DNA of 64,000 nt, taken from assembly GCF_003234115.2 (NCBI RefSeq), contig NZ_CP126251.1, positions 1,860,001-1,924,000 on the forward strand, in the 5' to 3' direction. The translations under genes were made by a program, and so were the position numbers. The stretch is from Curtobacterium sp. MCPF17_002 (GTDB lineage: Bacteria > Actinomycetota > Actinomycetes > Actinomycetales > Microbacteriaceae). The notes under the pieces were generated by a model, which did no database searches, was not told the origin of the DNA, and was given only the letters and a program-made list of their open reading frames with translations. Of this stretch, positions 35,308 to 44,600 are shown one piece after another; positions within the stretch are counted from its first letter, which is position 1; each line of letters starts with the position of its first letter.

Positions 35308-36292
35308 CGGCGCCACCCTCGACGAGGTCCGGGACGCCGTCCGGGCCGAGTTCGGCGCGGGCGCCCGGATCGTCGCCGCCGAACGCGTCACCACGCCCGG
35401 CATCGGTGGTCTGTTCCGGAAGGCGCACGTCGAGGCGACCGTCGAGGTCCCCGCACCCGACGAGGTCCCGACGGCCCGCGTCGCGATCGCGGACGGCGTC
35501 GTCAAGCGGGTGGGCATCGCGGCGCTCCTCGCCGACGCCGACGCCGCCGAGGCGCGCATCGCCGCCGGCGACGGCACCTCCGCCACGCGAGCCGACGCGT
35601 TCGCGTCGGTCCTGGACGGGTTCGTCGCGGACGGGATCACGGGGAGCGCCCCGCGCCCGACCGGACCCGTCGCCGAGGTGGGCGGGTCCGTGGAGGCCGG
35701 GTCGCGCCTCCCGGACGCACTGTTGCCTGCTGACGCGCTGCGGTCTGCAGACGCGCTGCGGTCTGCAGACGCGCTGCGGTCTGCGGACGCGCCGCGGTCT
35801 GCGGACACTCTCCTGCCTGGAGGCGCGGATCGCCTCGTCGACGTCCGTCCCCACGCGCGCGTGGCGGCGCTTCCCGCATCCCGTCCCGTCGTGCCGTCGG
35901 TGCGGTCCGCCGACGGCGACCTCGTGCTGCTCGTCGGACGACCCAACGACGTCGACGCGGCCGCGGGCATCTTCGCGGCGCGGTACGTCCTCCGGCCCAC
36001 CGACGCGGCCGACCGGCGGAGCGGCATCCTCGCCCGAGCCGAAGGGGTCCGCGACGGGTACGCCCTGCTCACCGTCGCCGCGTGGGACGACGCGGCGACC
36101 GTCTCGGGCCTCGCACCCGACCAGGTGTGGGTCGTCGTCGACGTCGGACGGAAGCCGTCGGACTCTGCGGCCATGCTGTCCGCGGTCGCCGGGCGGGCCG
36201 TCGTCGCCGGGGTCGTGGCGATCGGTGCGGGGGAGACCGCCACGCCGGAGTCCGTCCACCTGCTGGGGGTGCCCGTCCTGTCGCTAGGCTGA
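35282..36292 (+). CDS. FlhF-like protein with degenerate GTPase domain
   Basis: 336 residues. The N-terminus resembles the FlhF B domain ([19 protein letters not shown], then [16 protein letters not shown]). The C-terminal third has the order of an SRP-type GTPase, but the P-loop is absent: the expected GxxGxGKTT reads GRPNDVDAA, and DTAGR is replaced by DVGRK. A middle section contains four ALRSAD-type repeats. FlhF places flagella at the pole, so this variant could act without GTP as a scaffold. The GTG at 35282 lies six bases after GGGAG inside the 3' end of flhA. Confidence 0.7.
   Translation: MPPTRLQRNGATLDEVRDAVRAEFGAGARIVAAERVTTPGIGGLFRKAHVEATVEVPAPDEVPTARVAIADGVVKRVGIAALLADADAAEARIAAGDGTSATRADAFASVLDGFVADGITGSAPRPTGPVAEVGGSVEAGSRLPDALLPADALRSADALRSADALRSADAPRSADTLLPGGADRLVDVRPHARVAALPASRPVVPSVRSADGDLVLLVGRPNDVDAAAGIFAARYVLRPTDAADRRSGILARAEGVRDGYALLTVAAWDDAATVSGLAPDQVWVVVDVGRKPSDSAAMLSAVAGRAVVAGVVAIGAGETATPESVHLLGVPVLSLG
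35732..35803. repeat. Four 18-bp tandem repeats inside the FlhF-like gene
   Basis: The unit GACGCGCTGCGGTCTGCA is repeated four times with few changes and encodes DALRSA or DAPRSA hexapeptides. Because 18 is a multiple of three, copy changes would keep the frame and only lengthen or shorten the linker. Confidence 0.75.
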
Positions 36293-36296
36293 ACGG

Positions 36297-36641
36297 GTGC
36301 TGGTACTCACGCGGAAGGTCGGCGAGCGGATCCTCGTCGGTGACGACATCGTCATCACGGTGCTCGACAGCCGCGGGGACGGCGTCCGCATCGGCATCGA
36401 CGCCCCGCGCGGGGTGAAGATCCAGCGCGAAGAGGTCGTGCAGGCGGTCATCGCGGCGAACGCCGAGGCGGCTGCTGCCGCGTCGGCTGGTGGTTCCGGC
36501 GGGTCTGGCGGTCCTGGCGGTCCTGGCGATTCCGGCGGTTCCGGCGGTTCCGCCGACGATGCCGAGGCGCGGCTGCGCAAGGCGCTCGGGGAGCTCGGGA
36601 CCCTCGGAGAGCTCGGGACCGAGCCGCCGCGGGACGCCTGA
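36297..36641 (+). CDS. csrA: Carbon storage regulator CsrA with long Gly/Ser tail
   Basis: 114 residues. The first 60 are canonical Csr[39 protein letters not shown]. Normal CsrA proteins end at about 60-80 residues. Here a Gly/Ser/Pro-rich stretch ([13 protein letters not shown]) and a charged helix extend the protein by about 50 residues. CsrA binds GGA motifs in mRNA leaders and commonly represses flagellin. The GTG start follows the FlhF-like stop by four bases. FliW, its usual antagonist, is not in this window. Confidence 0.9.
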   Translation: MLVLTRKVGERILVGDDIVITVLDSRGDGVRIGIDAPRGVKIQREEVVQAVIAANAEAAAAASAGGSGGSGGPGGPGDSGGSGGSADDAEARLRKALGELGTLGELGTEPPRDA

Positions 36642-36656
36642 GCCCAGGTCTCGCTG

Positions 36657-36719
36657 TCGCACCCCCGCAGGAGCACCGCGCCCCGGTGTGCAGGGGCGCG
36701 ATGTCCGTACGGGGGTGCG
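36657..36719. terminator. Nested hairpin between convergent csrA and acyl-CoA oxidase genes
   Basis: The outer arms CGCACCCCCG (36658-36667) and CGGGGGTGCG (36710-36719) are exact complements. Within them CGCGCCCC and GGGGCGCG form a second stem. The position between two convergent stops suggests a bidirectional terminator. No T-run follows. Confidence 0.5.
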
Positions 36720-36738
36720 GTGTGACCCCTGGGGTCGA

Positions 36739-38829
36739 TCAGGGGCGGGGCTTCTTCTCCTGCTCGGGGAGCCGACCCGCCGCTGCTTCGGCGGCGAACC
36801 ACGCGCGCGCCTCGTCCTGCCGCGCCTGCTCCGCACCGAGGGCGATCGGCGCGCGGACGTGCCCGGGCTCGTAGCCGAACGAATCGAGCAGCTGTGGGAT
36901 GACCGGCCGCACCCGGGCGACGAGGCGGTCGATGTAGGCGGACACCGCCCGGCCGCGCTGCGCCGTGATGCGGCCGTGCATGAGGTACCAGTCGAGGTGC
37001 TGCTCGAGCAGGCCGAGCGCGAAGAGGTCGCGGAGCCAGACGAGCACGCGTCGGGTGTCGCCCTCGGGGACCTCCTCGATCGCCTCGGTGAACGCGTCCC
37101 ACTGCATGAGCTCGGCGTGCGCCTTGGCGGCCTCGATGAGTTCGTGCTGTGACCGGTTGAGCAGCAGTGCACCGCGTGCACGGTCCTTGCCCGCCGCGGC
37201 GAGGCGCATGCCGATCTCGGTCACCATCGTGTCCACCCGGCCGGCGAGCAGGTCGCGCTGGGTGCGGGCGTCCTGCAGGTCCGTCACGGACGCCGCGAGC
37301 GACCCGCGGTCCGCGACGGTCTGCCCGATGCGTCGGAGGCCGGTCGCGTCGGCGAGCCGGGTGGCCGCCTGCGCCGCCACGAACTTCGCCGTCGACGCCG
37401 GGTCCTTCGGCGCCTTCGCACGGAAGTCCGTGAGCAGGCGCTTGCCGACGAGCTGGAGCAGGACCGTGTTGTCGCCCTCGAACGTCACGTAGACGTCGAG
37501 GTCGGCGCGGAGCCCGGTGAGCCGGTTCTCGGCGAGGAAGCCCGCGCCTCCGCAGGCCTCGCGTGCCTCCTGCAGGGTGTCGAGCGCCGACCAGGTCGAC
37601 ATCGACTTGAACGCCGCGGCCTGGGTCTCGAGGTCCTCGCGGCGCTGCGGGGTGTCCTCGCGCCCGCTGAACACGTCGTCGAAGGTGCGGAGGAGCTTCT
37701 CGTGCGCGAACGACTGCGCGAACACGGTGGCGAGCCGGGGGATGAGCCGGCGCTGGTGACGGCCGTAGTCGAGCAGGACCCCCTCGGTGCCGTCCCCGGT
37801 CGGGAACTGGCGGCGCTGCGCGGCGTAGGTGAGGGCGATCTGCAGCCCGATCTTCTGCGCCACGACCGCCGCGCCGTCGAGCGAGACGCGGCCCTGCACG
37901 AGGGTGCCGAGCATCGTGAAGAAGCGTCGCCCGGGGGACGCGATCGGCGAGGAGTACGTGCCGTCCTCGGCGACGTCGCCGTAGCGGTTGAGCAGGTTCG
38001 TGCGGGGGACCCGGACGTGGTCGAAGGACAGCCGGCCGTTGTCGATGCCGTTCAGGCCGCCCTTGACCCCGTCGTCCTCGCCGCTGACCCCGGGCAGGAA
38101 GGCGCCCTCGGCGTCGCGGAGCGGCACGTAGAAGGCGTGCACGCCGTGGTCGACACCCGCGGTGACGAGCTTCGCGAACACGACGGCCGCCTTGCCGTGC
38201 AGGGCCGCGTTGCCGATGTAGTCCTTCCACGCGCCACGGAACGGGGTGTGCACGACGAACTCCTGCGAGGACGGGTCGTACGTCGCCGTGGTCGCGATGC
38301 TCTGCACGTCGGAGCCGTGCCCGGTCTCGGTCATCGCGAAGCAGCCGGGGACGTCGAACGAGACGATGCCCGGCAGGAACTCGCGGTGGTTCCGCTCCGT
38401 GCCGAGGTGGTGCACCGCGGACCCGAAGAGTCCCCACTGCACGCCGGCCTTGATCTGCATGGAGGGGTCGGCGGTGACGAGCTCCTCGAACGCGGCGAGG
38501 TTGCCGCCGTGGTTGCTCTGGCCGCCGAACTCCGCCGGGTACGGGCGTTGGATCGCACCGGCGTCGACGAGGATCCGGAGCTGGTCGAGGGCGCGCGCAC
38601 GGTGCTCGGGGACGGGCTGGCCCTCGATCTTGTGGAGCGCGGGGTCGAGCGCGAGGCGGCGCGAGATGCGACGGTCCTCGGCCCAGCGTCCGAGCAGCAG
38701 TTCCCCGAGCAGGTCGACGTCGATGCGGACGTCGGTGTCCGTGCCGCCCGTCGGCGTGCCGGCGGCAGGGTCGCCCGCGGCGTCGGCCTTCGGGGTGTTC
38801 GTGCTGGGGACGGGTGCGGTGTCGACCAT
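36739..38829 (-). CDS. Acyl-CoA oxidase/dehydrogenase (ACOX type)
   Basis: 696 residues, the size of acyl-CoA oxidases rather than the roughly 380-residue dehydrogenases. Landmarks are the FAD/substrate segment CFAMTETGHGSDVQS, the GRVSLDGAAVVAQKIGLQIAL helix region (partly quoted), the ACGGAGFLAENRL block and a C-terminal ACOX domain with a second helical bundle. The family catalyses the first step of beta-oxidation. The ATG at 38829 lies after AGGAAGG. It is transcribed divergently from the POT transporter across about 214 bases that must hold both promoters. Confidence 0.85.
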   Translation of the reverse strand: MVDTAPVPSTNTPKADAAGDPAAGTPTGGTDTDVRIDVDLLGELLLGRWAEDRRISRRLALDPALHKIEGQPVPEHRARALDQLRILVDAGAIQRPYPAEFGGQSNHGGNLAAFEELVTADPSMQIKAGVQWGLFGSAVHHLGTERNHREFLPGIVSFDVPGCFAMTETGHGSDVQSIATTATYDPSSQEFVVHTPFRGAWKDYIGNAALHGKAAVVFAKLVTAGVDHGVHAFYVPLRDAEGAFLPGVSGEDDGVKGGLNGIDNGRLSFDHVRVPRTNLLNRYGDVAEDGTYSSPIASPGRRFFTMLGTLVQGRVSLDGAAVVAQKIGLQIALTYAAQRRQFPTGDGTEGVLLDYGRHQRRLIPRLATVFAQSFAHEKLLRTFDDVFSGREDTPQRREDLETQAAAFKSMSTWSALDTLQEAREACGGAGFLAENRLTGLRADLDVYVTFEGDNTVLLQLVGKRLLTDFRAKAPKDPASTAKFVAAQAATRLADATGLRRIGQTVADRGSLAASVTDLQDARTQRDLLAGRVDTMVTEIGMRLAAAGKDRARGALLLNRSQHELIEAAKAHAELMQWDAFTEAIEEVPEGDTRRVLVWLRDLFALGLLEQHLDWYLMHGRITAQRGRAVSAYIDRLVARVRPVIPQLLDSFGYEPGHVRAPIALGAEQARQDEARAWFAAEAAAGRLPEQEKKPRP

Positions 38830-39043
38830 GGTCGGAGCCTTCCTGAACTGCGGTGTCCGGTGTTGCAGAAGCCACGCTATTGACGTCAGCCGCGAGCCGC
38901 CCGAACGCCGTCCGGCCCGCACAACGTGCCGGGGTCTCCTGCCTCGCCAGGTGGTGGGAACCCTCCAAAGGCGCCCGCCGAACGTTCATGAGGCAACATC
39001 AGCGATTGGGCGGGGCTCTCCGTCGAGGGGCAGACTGTCGGGC

Positions 39044-40501
39044 ATGTCAGGCACCACCGCACCACCGGAACGCAAGCGCACCTTCTTCGGGCAGCCGTTC
39101 GAACTGTCCACGCCGTTCGCGGTCGAACTCTGGGAGCGGTTCTCGTTCTACGGGATGCAGGGCATCGTCCTCATCTACATGTACTACACGCTCTCCCAGG
39201 GCGGCCTGGGGATCGACAAGGGCATCGCCAGCGGCATCATGGGCGCGTACGGCGGCGCGGTGTACCTCTTCACGATCATCGGTGCGTGGATCGCCGACCG
39301 GCTGATCGGTGCCGACCGCACCCTGTTCGGCAGCGCGGTCGTCGTGATGCTCGGGCACATCGCGCTCGCGCTCATCCCGGGCGTCGCCGGCGTCGGCGTC
39401 GGCCTGGTCCTCATCGCGCTCGGCTCCGGCGGGCTCAAGGCGACCGCCACCACGATCGTCGGCGGTCTCTACAGCCGCGACGACCCGCGTCGCGACGCCG
39501 GCTTCTCGCTGTACTACCTCGGCGTGAACCTCGGCGCGTTCTTCGGCCCCCTCCTCACCGGACTCCTGCAGACCTCGCTCGGCTTCCACTACGGGTTCGG
39601 CCTCGCCGCCGTGGGCATGGCCGCCGGCCTCGTGCAGTACGCGATCCGCCGCCGCAAGCTCCCGGAGTCGGTGCGCCACGTCGCGAACCCGATCGACCGT
39701 CGTCGCCTGCCCCTCATCGGCGTGCTCGTCGTGGTCGCCCTCGTGGTCATCCTCGTCGCCGTGCTGACCGGGCTCCTCAACGTGGGCAACCTGCCGACCG
39801 TGGTGGTCTCGATCGTGATCCTCGCGACCATCGGCTACTTCGTGGTGATCCTGACGAGCGGCATCACGGCACAGGAACGCTCCCGGGTGCTCGCGTTCAT
39901 CCCGCTCTTCATCGGCAGCGCCGTCTTCTGGTCCCTCTACCAGCAGCAGTTCACCGTCGTGACCGTCTACTCCGACGAGCGCCTCAACCGGTCCCTGTTC
40001 GGCTGGGACATGCCGGTCTCGTGGGTGCAGTCGATCAACCCGGTCTTCATCATCGTGCTGTCCGGTGTCTTCGCCGCGATCTGGACCAAGCTCGGGACGC
40101 GCCAGCCGTCCACCCCGACGAAGTTCGCCTTCGGCACCGGGATCATGGGCATCGCGTTCCTGCTGTTCCTGCCGTTCGTCGGCTCGGGCAAGAACGGCAC
40201 ACCGCTCCTCGCCCTGGTCGGGATCCTGCTCGTCTTCACCATCGCGGAGCTCCTGCTCTCTCCCGTCGGCCAGTCCGTCGCCACGAAGCTCGCCCCGCCG
40301 AAGTTCCAGACGCAGATGGTCGCCCTGTTCTTCCTGTCGGTGTCGCTCGGCACCGCGGTGACCGGCGTGCTGTCGCGGTACTACGACCCGGCGAACGAGG
40401 CGCCCTACTTCGCGGTGCTCGGCCTCGTCGCCGTGGCCGTGGGTGTCGTCCTGCTCGCGCTCGTCAAGCCGGTGCTGAAGCTCATGCGCGGCATCCGGTA
40501 G
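39044..40501 (+). CDS. POT-family proton-dependent oligopeptide transporter
   Basis: 485 residues and about 14 membrane helices. The POT signature ExxERFxxYG is present as ELWERFSFYG near the first helix, and the second conserved region reads GLKATATTIVGGLYSRDDPRRDAGFSLYYLGVNLGA (quoted from two parts). These carriers import di- and tripeptides with protons. The ATG at 39044 is followed by a polar stretch typical of the family's N-terminus. Confidence 0.9.
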   Translation: MSGTTAPPERKRTFFGQPFELSTPFAVELWERFSFYGMQGIVLIYMYYTLSQGGLGIDKGIASGIMGAYGGAVYLFTIIGAWIADRLIGADRTLFGSAVVVMLGHIALALIPGVAGVGVGLVLIALGSGGLKATATTIVGGLYSRDDPRRDAGFSLYYLGVNLGAFFGPLLTGLLQTSLGFHYGFGLAAVGMAAGLVQYAIRRRKLPESVRHVANPIDRRRLPLIGVLVVVALVVILVAVLTGLLNVGNLPTVVVSIVILATIGYFVVILTSGITAQERSRVLAFIPLFIGSAVFWSLYQQQFTVVTVYSDERLNRSLFGWDMPVSWVQSINPVFIIVLSGVFAAIWTKLGTRQPSTPTKFAFGTGIMGIAFLLFLPFVGSGKNGTPLLALVGILLVFTIAELLLSPVGQSVATKLAPPKFQTQMVALFFLSVSLGTAVTGVLSRYYDPANEAPYFAVLGLVAVAVGVVLLALVKPVLKLMRGIR

Positions 40502-40543
40502 CCTGAGGGCAGCCACACCGGCCCCGCAACCAAGGAGTCACCA

Positions 40544-40651
40544 ATGCTCGAACTCATCGCAGCCGTCATCATCGGTATCGGCGTGCTCGGTGGTGTCGGC
40601 ATGTGCATGGCCGTCGCCGCCATGATGAAGAGCGGCTCCGAGGAGTACTAG
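40544..40651 (+). CDS. 35-residue single-helix membrane peptide
   Basis: A short reading frame from ATG, ten bases behind a strong AAGGAG, encodes MLELIAAVIIGIGVLGGVGM and then a second hydrophobic stretch ending KSGSEEY. The helix with an acidic C-terminus resembles small membrane peptides of actinobacteria. It follows the POT transporter gene by 42 bases without a terminator, so it may be co-transcribed and associate with that carrier. That link is inference. Confidence 0.55.
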   Translation: MLELIAAVIIGIGVLGGVGMCMAVAAMMKSGSEEY

Positions 40652-40676
40652 GCCGCCGTTCGCCGCTGCACGGTCG

Positions 40677-40979
40677 CTACTCGGCCGTCGTCGGTTCGAC
40701 CGGCACCAACTGACGACTCAGGACGGTCGCGCGCTCGAAGGGGCCGCGGCCGTCCTTCGTGTACACGGGGTCCTCGAACGCGACCGTCCACGACAGCGGT
40801 TCGCCGACGCCGGGGTACCCGACGAGCTGGTTCCCGCCGGGAGCCACGATCACGCCGATCGGTTCACCGGCCCAGCGTTCGCCGCCGCGCTCGGTGTCGA
40901 TGACCTGCACGAGGGCCCCGATGCCGAGACCCGGTCGGTCGTCGGGCTGGGAGCTGGGGGAGCGGCGGCGTCCGAACAC
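40677..40979 (-). CDS. Small conserved hypothetical protein
   Basis: 100 residues from a GTG preceded by GAGGG. A basic, Ser/Pro-rich start (VFGRRRSPSSQPDDRPG) is followed by a beta-rich region with GALVQVIDTERGGERWAGEP and PLSWTVAFEDPVYTKDGRGPF. It is probably a small soluble beta domain. Family not recognised. Confidence 0.5.
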   Translation of the reverse strand: MFGRRRSPSSQPDDRPGLGIGALVQVIDTERGGERWAGEPIGVIVAPGGNQLVGYPGVGEPLSWTVAFEDPVYTKDGRGPFERATVLSRQLVPVEPTTAE

Positions 40980-41177
40980 GCCCTCACCGTAGCGTGCCCG
41001 CCACTGAGGTCGCGGTGCGCGCCGCGTGCGCCGCGTACGTTTCGCCGAGATCGCACTTCGTGCCGCGTGTGTTTCGCCGAGATCGCACTTCGTGACGCCG
41101 AGGGCGGCGCCCGGCCGCACGAAGTGCGATCTCACTGGCCGGGCGGGCGGCGGGGGTCAAACCCGACCACATCCGGA

Positions 41178-41213
41178 CTGGAGGCGCGGGGCGGCCTGGC
41201 ACCGTGCCTCCAG
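41178..41213. repeat. CTGGAGGCGC-family hairpin, copy within the array
   Basis: CTGGAGGCGCGG and CCGTGCCTCCAG are complementary at 11 of 12 positions around a 12-base loop. The flank CCGTCGGTCGG.CACGTCCAGATC is shared with the copy at 41472. Confidence 0.7.
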
Positions 41214-41471
41214 GCCGTCGGTCGGTCACGTCCAGATCGCAGGACGCGCCGCGTGTGTTTCGCCGAGATCGCAGAAAGTGGCGCCGGCGGCGGCGCCGGG
41301 CCGCACGAAGTGCGATCTCACCTGCCGGGCGGCCGCAGGCCACCACAGTTACGCCGCGTGCACGCCGCCGAGATCGCACTTCGTGACGCCGAGGGCGGCG
41401 CCCGGGCGCACGAAGTGCGATCTCACCGGCTTGCCCGGCCGGCGCGGAGGTCAGACCTGACCACGACCGGA

Positions 41472-41507
41472 CTGGAGGCGCGGGGCGGCCTCGCACCGTG
41501 CCTCCAG
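41472..41507. repeat. CTGGAGGCGC-family hairpin, second copy within the array
   Basis: The same arms and loop length as the copy at 41178, with only a few base differences over more than 80 bases. This shows that the whole block was duplicated rather than the hairpin alone. Confidence 0.7.
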
Positions 41508-41660
41508 GCCGTCGGTCGGCCACGTCCAGATCACACGACGCGCCGCGTGCGCGCCGCCGAGATCGCAGAAAGTGGCGCCGGCGGCGGCGCCAGACCGCGC
41601 GAAGTGCGATCTCGGCGCCAAGAGCCCCCGCGGCCCCCGCGCCCGCCGCCCCGCGCCCCC

Positions 41661-44600
41661 TCAGTCGGCGACGCGCGCGATCTCGGTGATCGACGAGTAC
41701 CCGGTCTCCGGGTGCTTCCGCATCGACAGCAGGCGCTCCATCGACGGCTCGAGCGCGGTGACCTTGTCGAGCGGCGCACTCACCACGAGCTGGAAGCCGA
41801 GCCGGAGCCACGCGGTCACCGCACGCCCGGCGAACTCGGAGTCCGCCTTGATGAACGCCTCGTCGAGGAACACCGGCGCGAACCGCGGCCGGGGCCGGGT
41901 CTCGTCGCCGAGCTGGTAGCGGAGCGCGGCACCGACGATGAACGCGACGAGCTCCTGCGTCTCACCGCCGGACTTGTCGCCGAGCGACGAGTACACGCCG
42001 AGGTCGTTGCCGTCGGTGTCGTACCGGACGGCGGTGATCTCCATGTGCCGGCGGACGTCGAGCACGGCGTCGCGCTGCGTGGTCCGGCCGCGCGGCGAGT
42101 CGGTGTCCGGGCGGATGACGGCCATGAAGCGACGGAGCCGGCGGAACCGGGTCTCGAGCACGTCGTCGGTCAGCTCGGTCGAGGTCGAGGCGGACAGGGC
42201 GCGGAGCTCCCGACGGAACTGGGTGACGTCCTCGCGGGTGACCCGGCGGATCTGGATCTTCAGCCGGTCGCGGTTCGCGCCGAATGGCAGTTCGCGGAGG
42301 ATCTCGTTGACGGGTTCGAGTCGCTCCTCGATCTCGACGACGGCGCGGTCGAACGCCCCGGCGAGGGGGACGAGGTCCTCGCCGCTCCACTGCGACAGCC
42401 GTCGGCGCCATTCGGTGCGGCGGGCGTGCAGGCCGGTCGCCACGATCTGGTCGAGGACGCGAAAGTAATCCGGGTACGAGGCGACGCCGGTGCCGAGGTT
42501 CGGGTCCGGCCAGGCGTCCTGGTACCGCTGGAAGGTCAGAGTCAGCGCGGTCGACGCGGACGCGGCACCGTCGAGCGCCTGCGAGAGCCGCTCCTCGAGC
42601 CGTCGTCGGAGCCGTCGCGCGGCGTCGTCGAAGCCGTCGATGCCGTCCGGGGCGCCGACCTCCTCGAAGGTCTCGGCGAGCAGCTGCTCCTGCGCAGCGT
42701 CCGGCAGCGATGCCGGGGTGTCGTCGAAGCGCGACAGGATCTCGGCCGCGGCGTCCTGGCCGTCGACGAGCACCGCGTGGCGCTCCTCGAGCCGGGTGAC
42801 GGACAGCCGCGCGGCGGAGCGACGGTCGGCGGCCTCGTCGAGCGCCTTCCGCAGCCGTGCGACGGACTCGCGCAGCGTGCGGAGGCCGTCGTCGGCGGCG
42901 AGGAGCGCGTGCCGCTGTTCGTCGAGCCGGGCGAGCGAGTCCTCCACCCCGAGCACGTCGATCGCCTGCCAGGTGACGTCGACCACGTGCTGGTGCGCGG
43001 CACGCAGCGTGTCGAGCGCGGTGAGGTCCTGTGCGACGTCGGTGCGCCGTGCCTCGAGCGTGGCGAGGTCCTCGGCGATCGACGCCAGCTCCTGCTCGAC
43101 CGACGCCACGCGGGCCTCGTTCGTGAAGCCGATGACGTTCGCCTGCCGACGGTCACCGTGGGCACCACGACGGCCGTCGCGGAGCTGCCCGGACTCGGTG
43201 ACCCGACGGCCGCCGCCACCGAGCTCGGACGCGGACGACACGCACCGGGCGTCGGTGCGGTCGGACTCGATGCGCTCCCGCACCCAGGTGCTGAACGGGG
43301 ACGCCTTGATCGCGAGCTTGCCGGAGACCATCGAGGGGTCGCCCTCGAGGTCGAGGTGCGGACCGGTCGGCACGCCTTCGAACTGGACGCGGACCGGCAG
43401 CCGGAGCGCGTCGATCGCCGCGCTGAACGACGTCAGCTTGTCCTGGTCGACCAGGAGCGTGCGGGCGACGGGCGCGAGGACGGACTCGATCGCGGTGCGC
43501 CAGCGCTCCTCGCCGGGCAGCACGTCGAGGAGCTCGGCGGCGAACGGCAGGTCGGCGGGATCGATGCCGGCGGCGCGGGCCATCTGGACGCGGGCCTCGT
43601 GCATCGGCAGCGGCATGGCGCCCTGCCGGTGTTCGAGCGACTGCCGTTCCTGGCGGAGGGAGCGTTCGCGGTCGAGGAGCGGGTACTCCTCGCGCGTCAG
43701 GGCGTCGCGTCGGTCGTCCAGGTCCGAACGCGAAGCGGCGTAGGTCCCGAGGAACTCGTGCGCGGCGCGTTGGATCGCGGTGAACGACTGCTCCGAGGAG
43801 ACGGGCGACCCGAGGACCGCGGTGCGCTCCTCGAAGACGGTCCGGGTGCGGACGACCGCGTCGCGCTCCCGGGTCAGCCGTTCGATGCGGTCCTCGAGCT
43901 GGGCGAGCGCGTTGCCGCCCTGGTCGCGGAGCCGGGCCTCGGCGTCCCGTAGTTCGATCTCGACGGCGGCGTGCCGAGCCTCGGCCGCAGCGACCTCGGC
44001 CCGTGCGGCCGTCCGCTCGCGAGCGTTGCGCGAGACCTCGGCGTCGAGCAGTTCACGCTTCCGCGACGCGGTCCAGTGCGCGAACGGCGACACCTCGGCA
44101 CCGGTGGCGATGCCGTCCAGCGCCTGGGCTGCGGCGGTCGCTCGCGAGATCTCCTCGTGCAGCTCGACGATGGGGGAGAGGATGCGGACCTTGCGCTCCT
44201 CGGTGTCCATCGCCTCGTACGCCTCGTCGAGGGCGGAGAAGTGGGCGAGGGCACGGTCGGCGGCCTCGTACGTGCCGGGGGTCTCCAGCACGAGCGACTT
44301 GTACAGGGCGTCGACGGTCGGCAGGTGCTGGCCGGCCTGGATGCGGGCGAGCAGGCGCATCGCCCGGTTGCCGCCGCCGGAGTCGCCGATGCCGAGCCGC
44401 GTCTGCAGCGTGTACGCGAGCTCCTGGTAGGTGTCGCGGATGACGAGCCCCGGCACGCGGCCGGTCAGCTCGAGGTGGTGGAAGCGGCTCGGCACGAACT
44501 CCTCGAGCCGTCGCAGGTCGAAGGTGTCGTCGACCGTGGCCATGGTCATCTGGATGTCGCCGACGCCACGTGCACGCTTCGGCACGATGTACGCGCGGAG

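Larger units (their letters stand above)
41030..41617. repeat. Palindromic repeat array (GAGATCGCACTTCGTG family), tandemly duplicated
   Basis: The stretch between the small hypothetical gene and jetC is made of hairpin units. A typical unit has GAGATCGCACTTCGTG, a GC-rich loop of about 20 bases, then the exact complement CACGAAGTGCGATCTC. Units start near 41077, 41264, 41370 and 41558, with a lone half-unit at 41046. Two of them (41264, 41558) carry the alternative left arm GAGATCGCAGAAAGTG. Between each pair lies a CTGGAGGCG hairpin. A block of about 290 bases containing two units and one such hairpin is duplicated in tandem. No plausible gene is present here. Confidence 0.85.

Noticed and set aside
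41030-41617. Possible CRISPR array
   Set aside because: Units are palindromes with related loops and variable spacing, not short direct repeats with unique spacers, and no cas genes are nearby.
41026-41811. Long open frames on both strands across the palindromic array
   Set aside because: They are by-products of GC-rich repeats: composition is Arg/Pro/Gly-rich, the frames mirror each other, and no ribosome site or domain is present.
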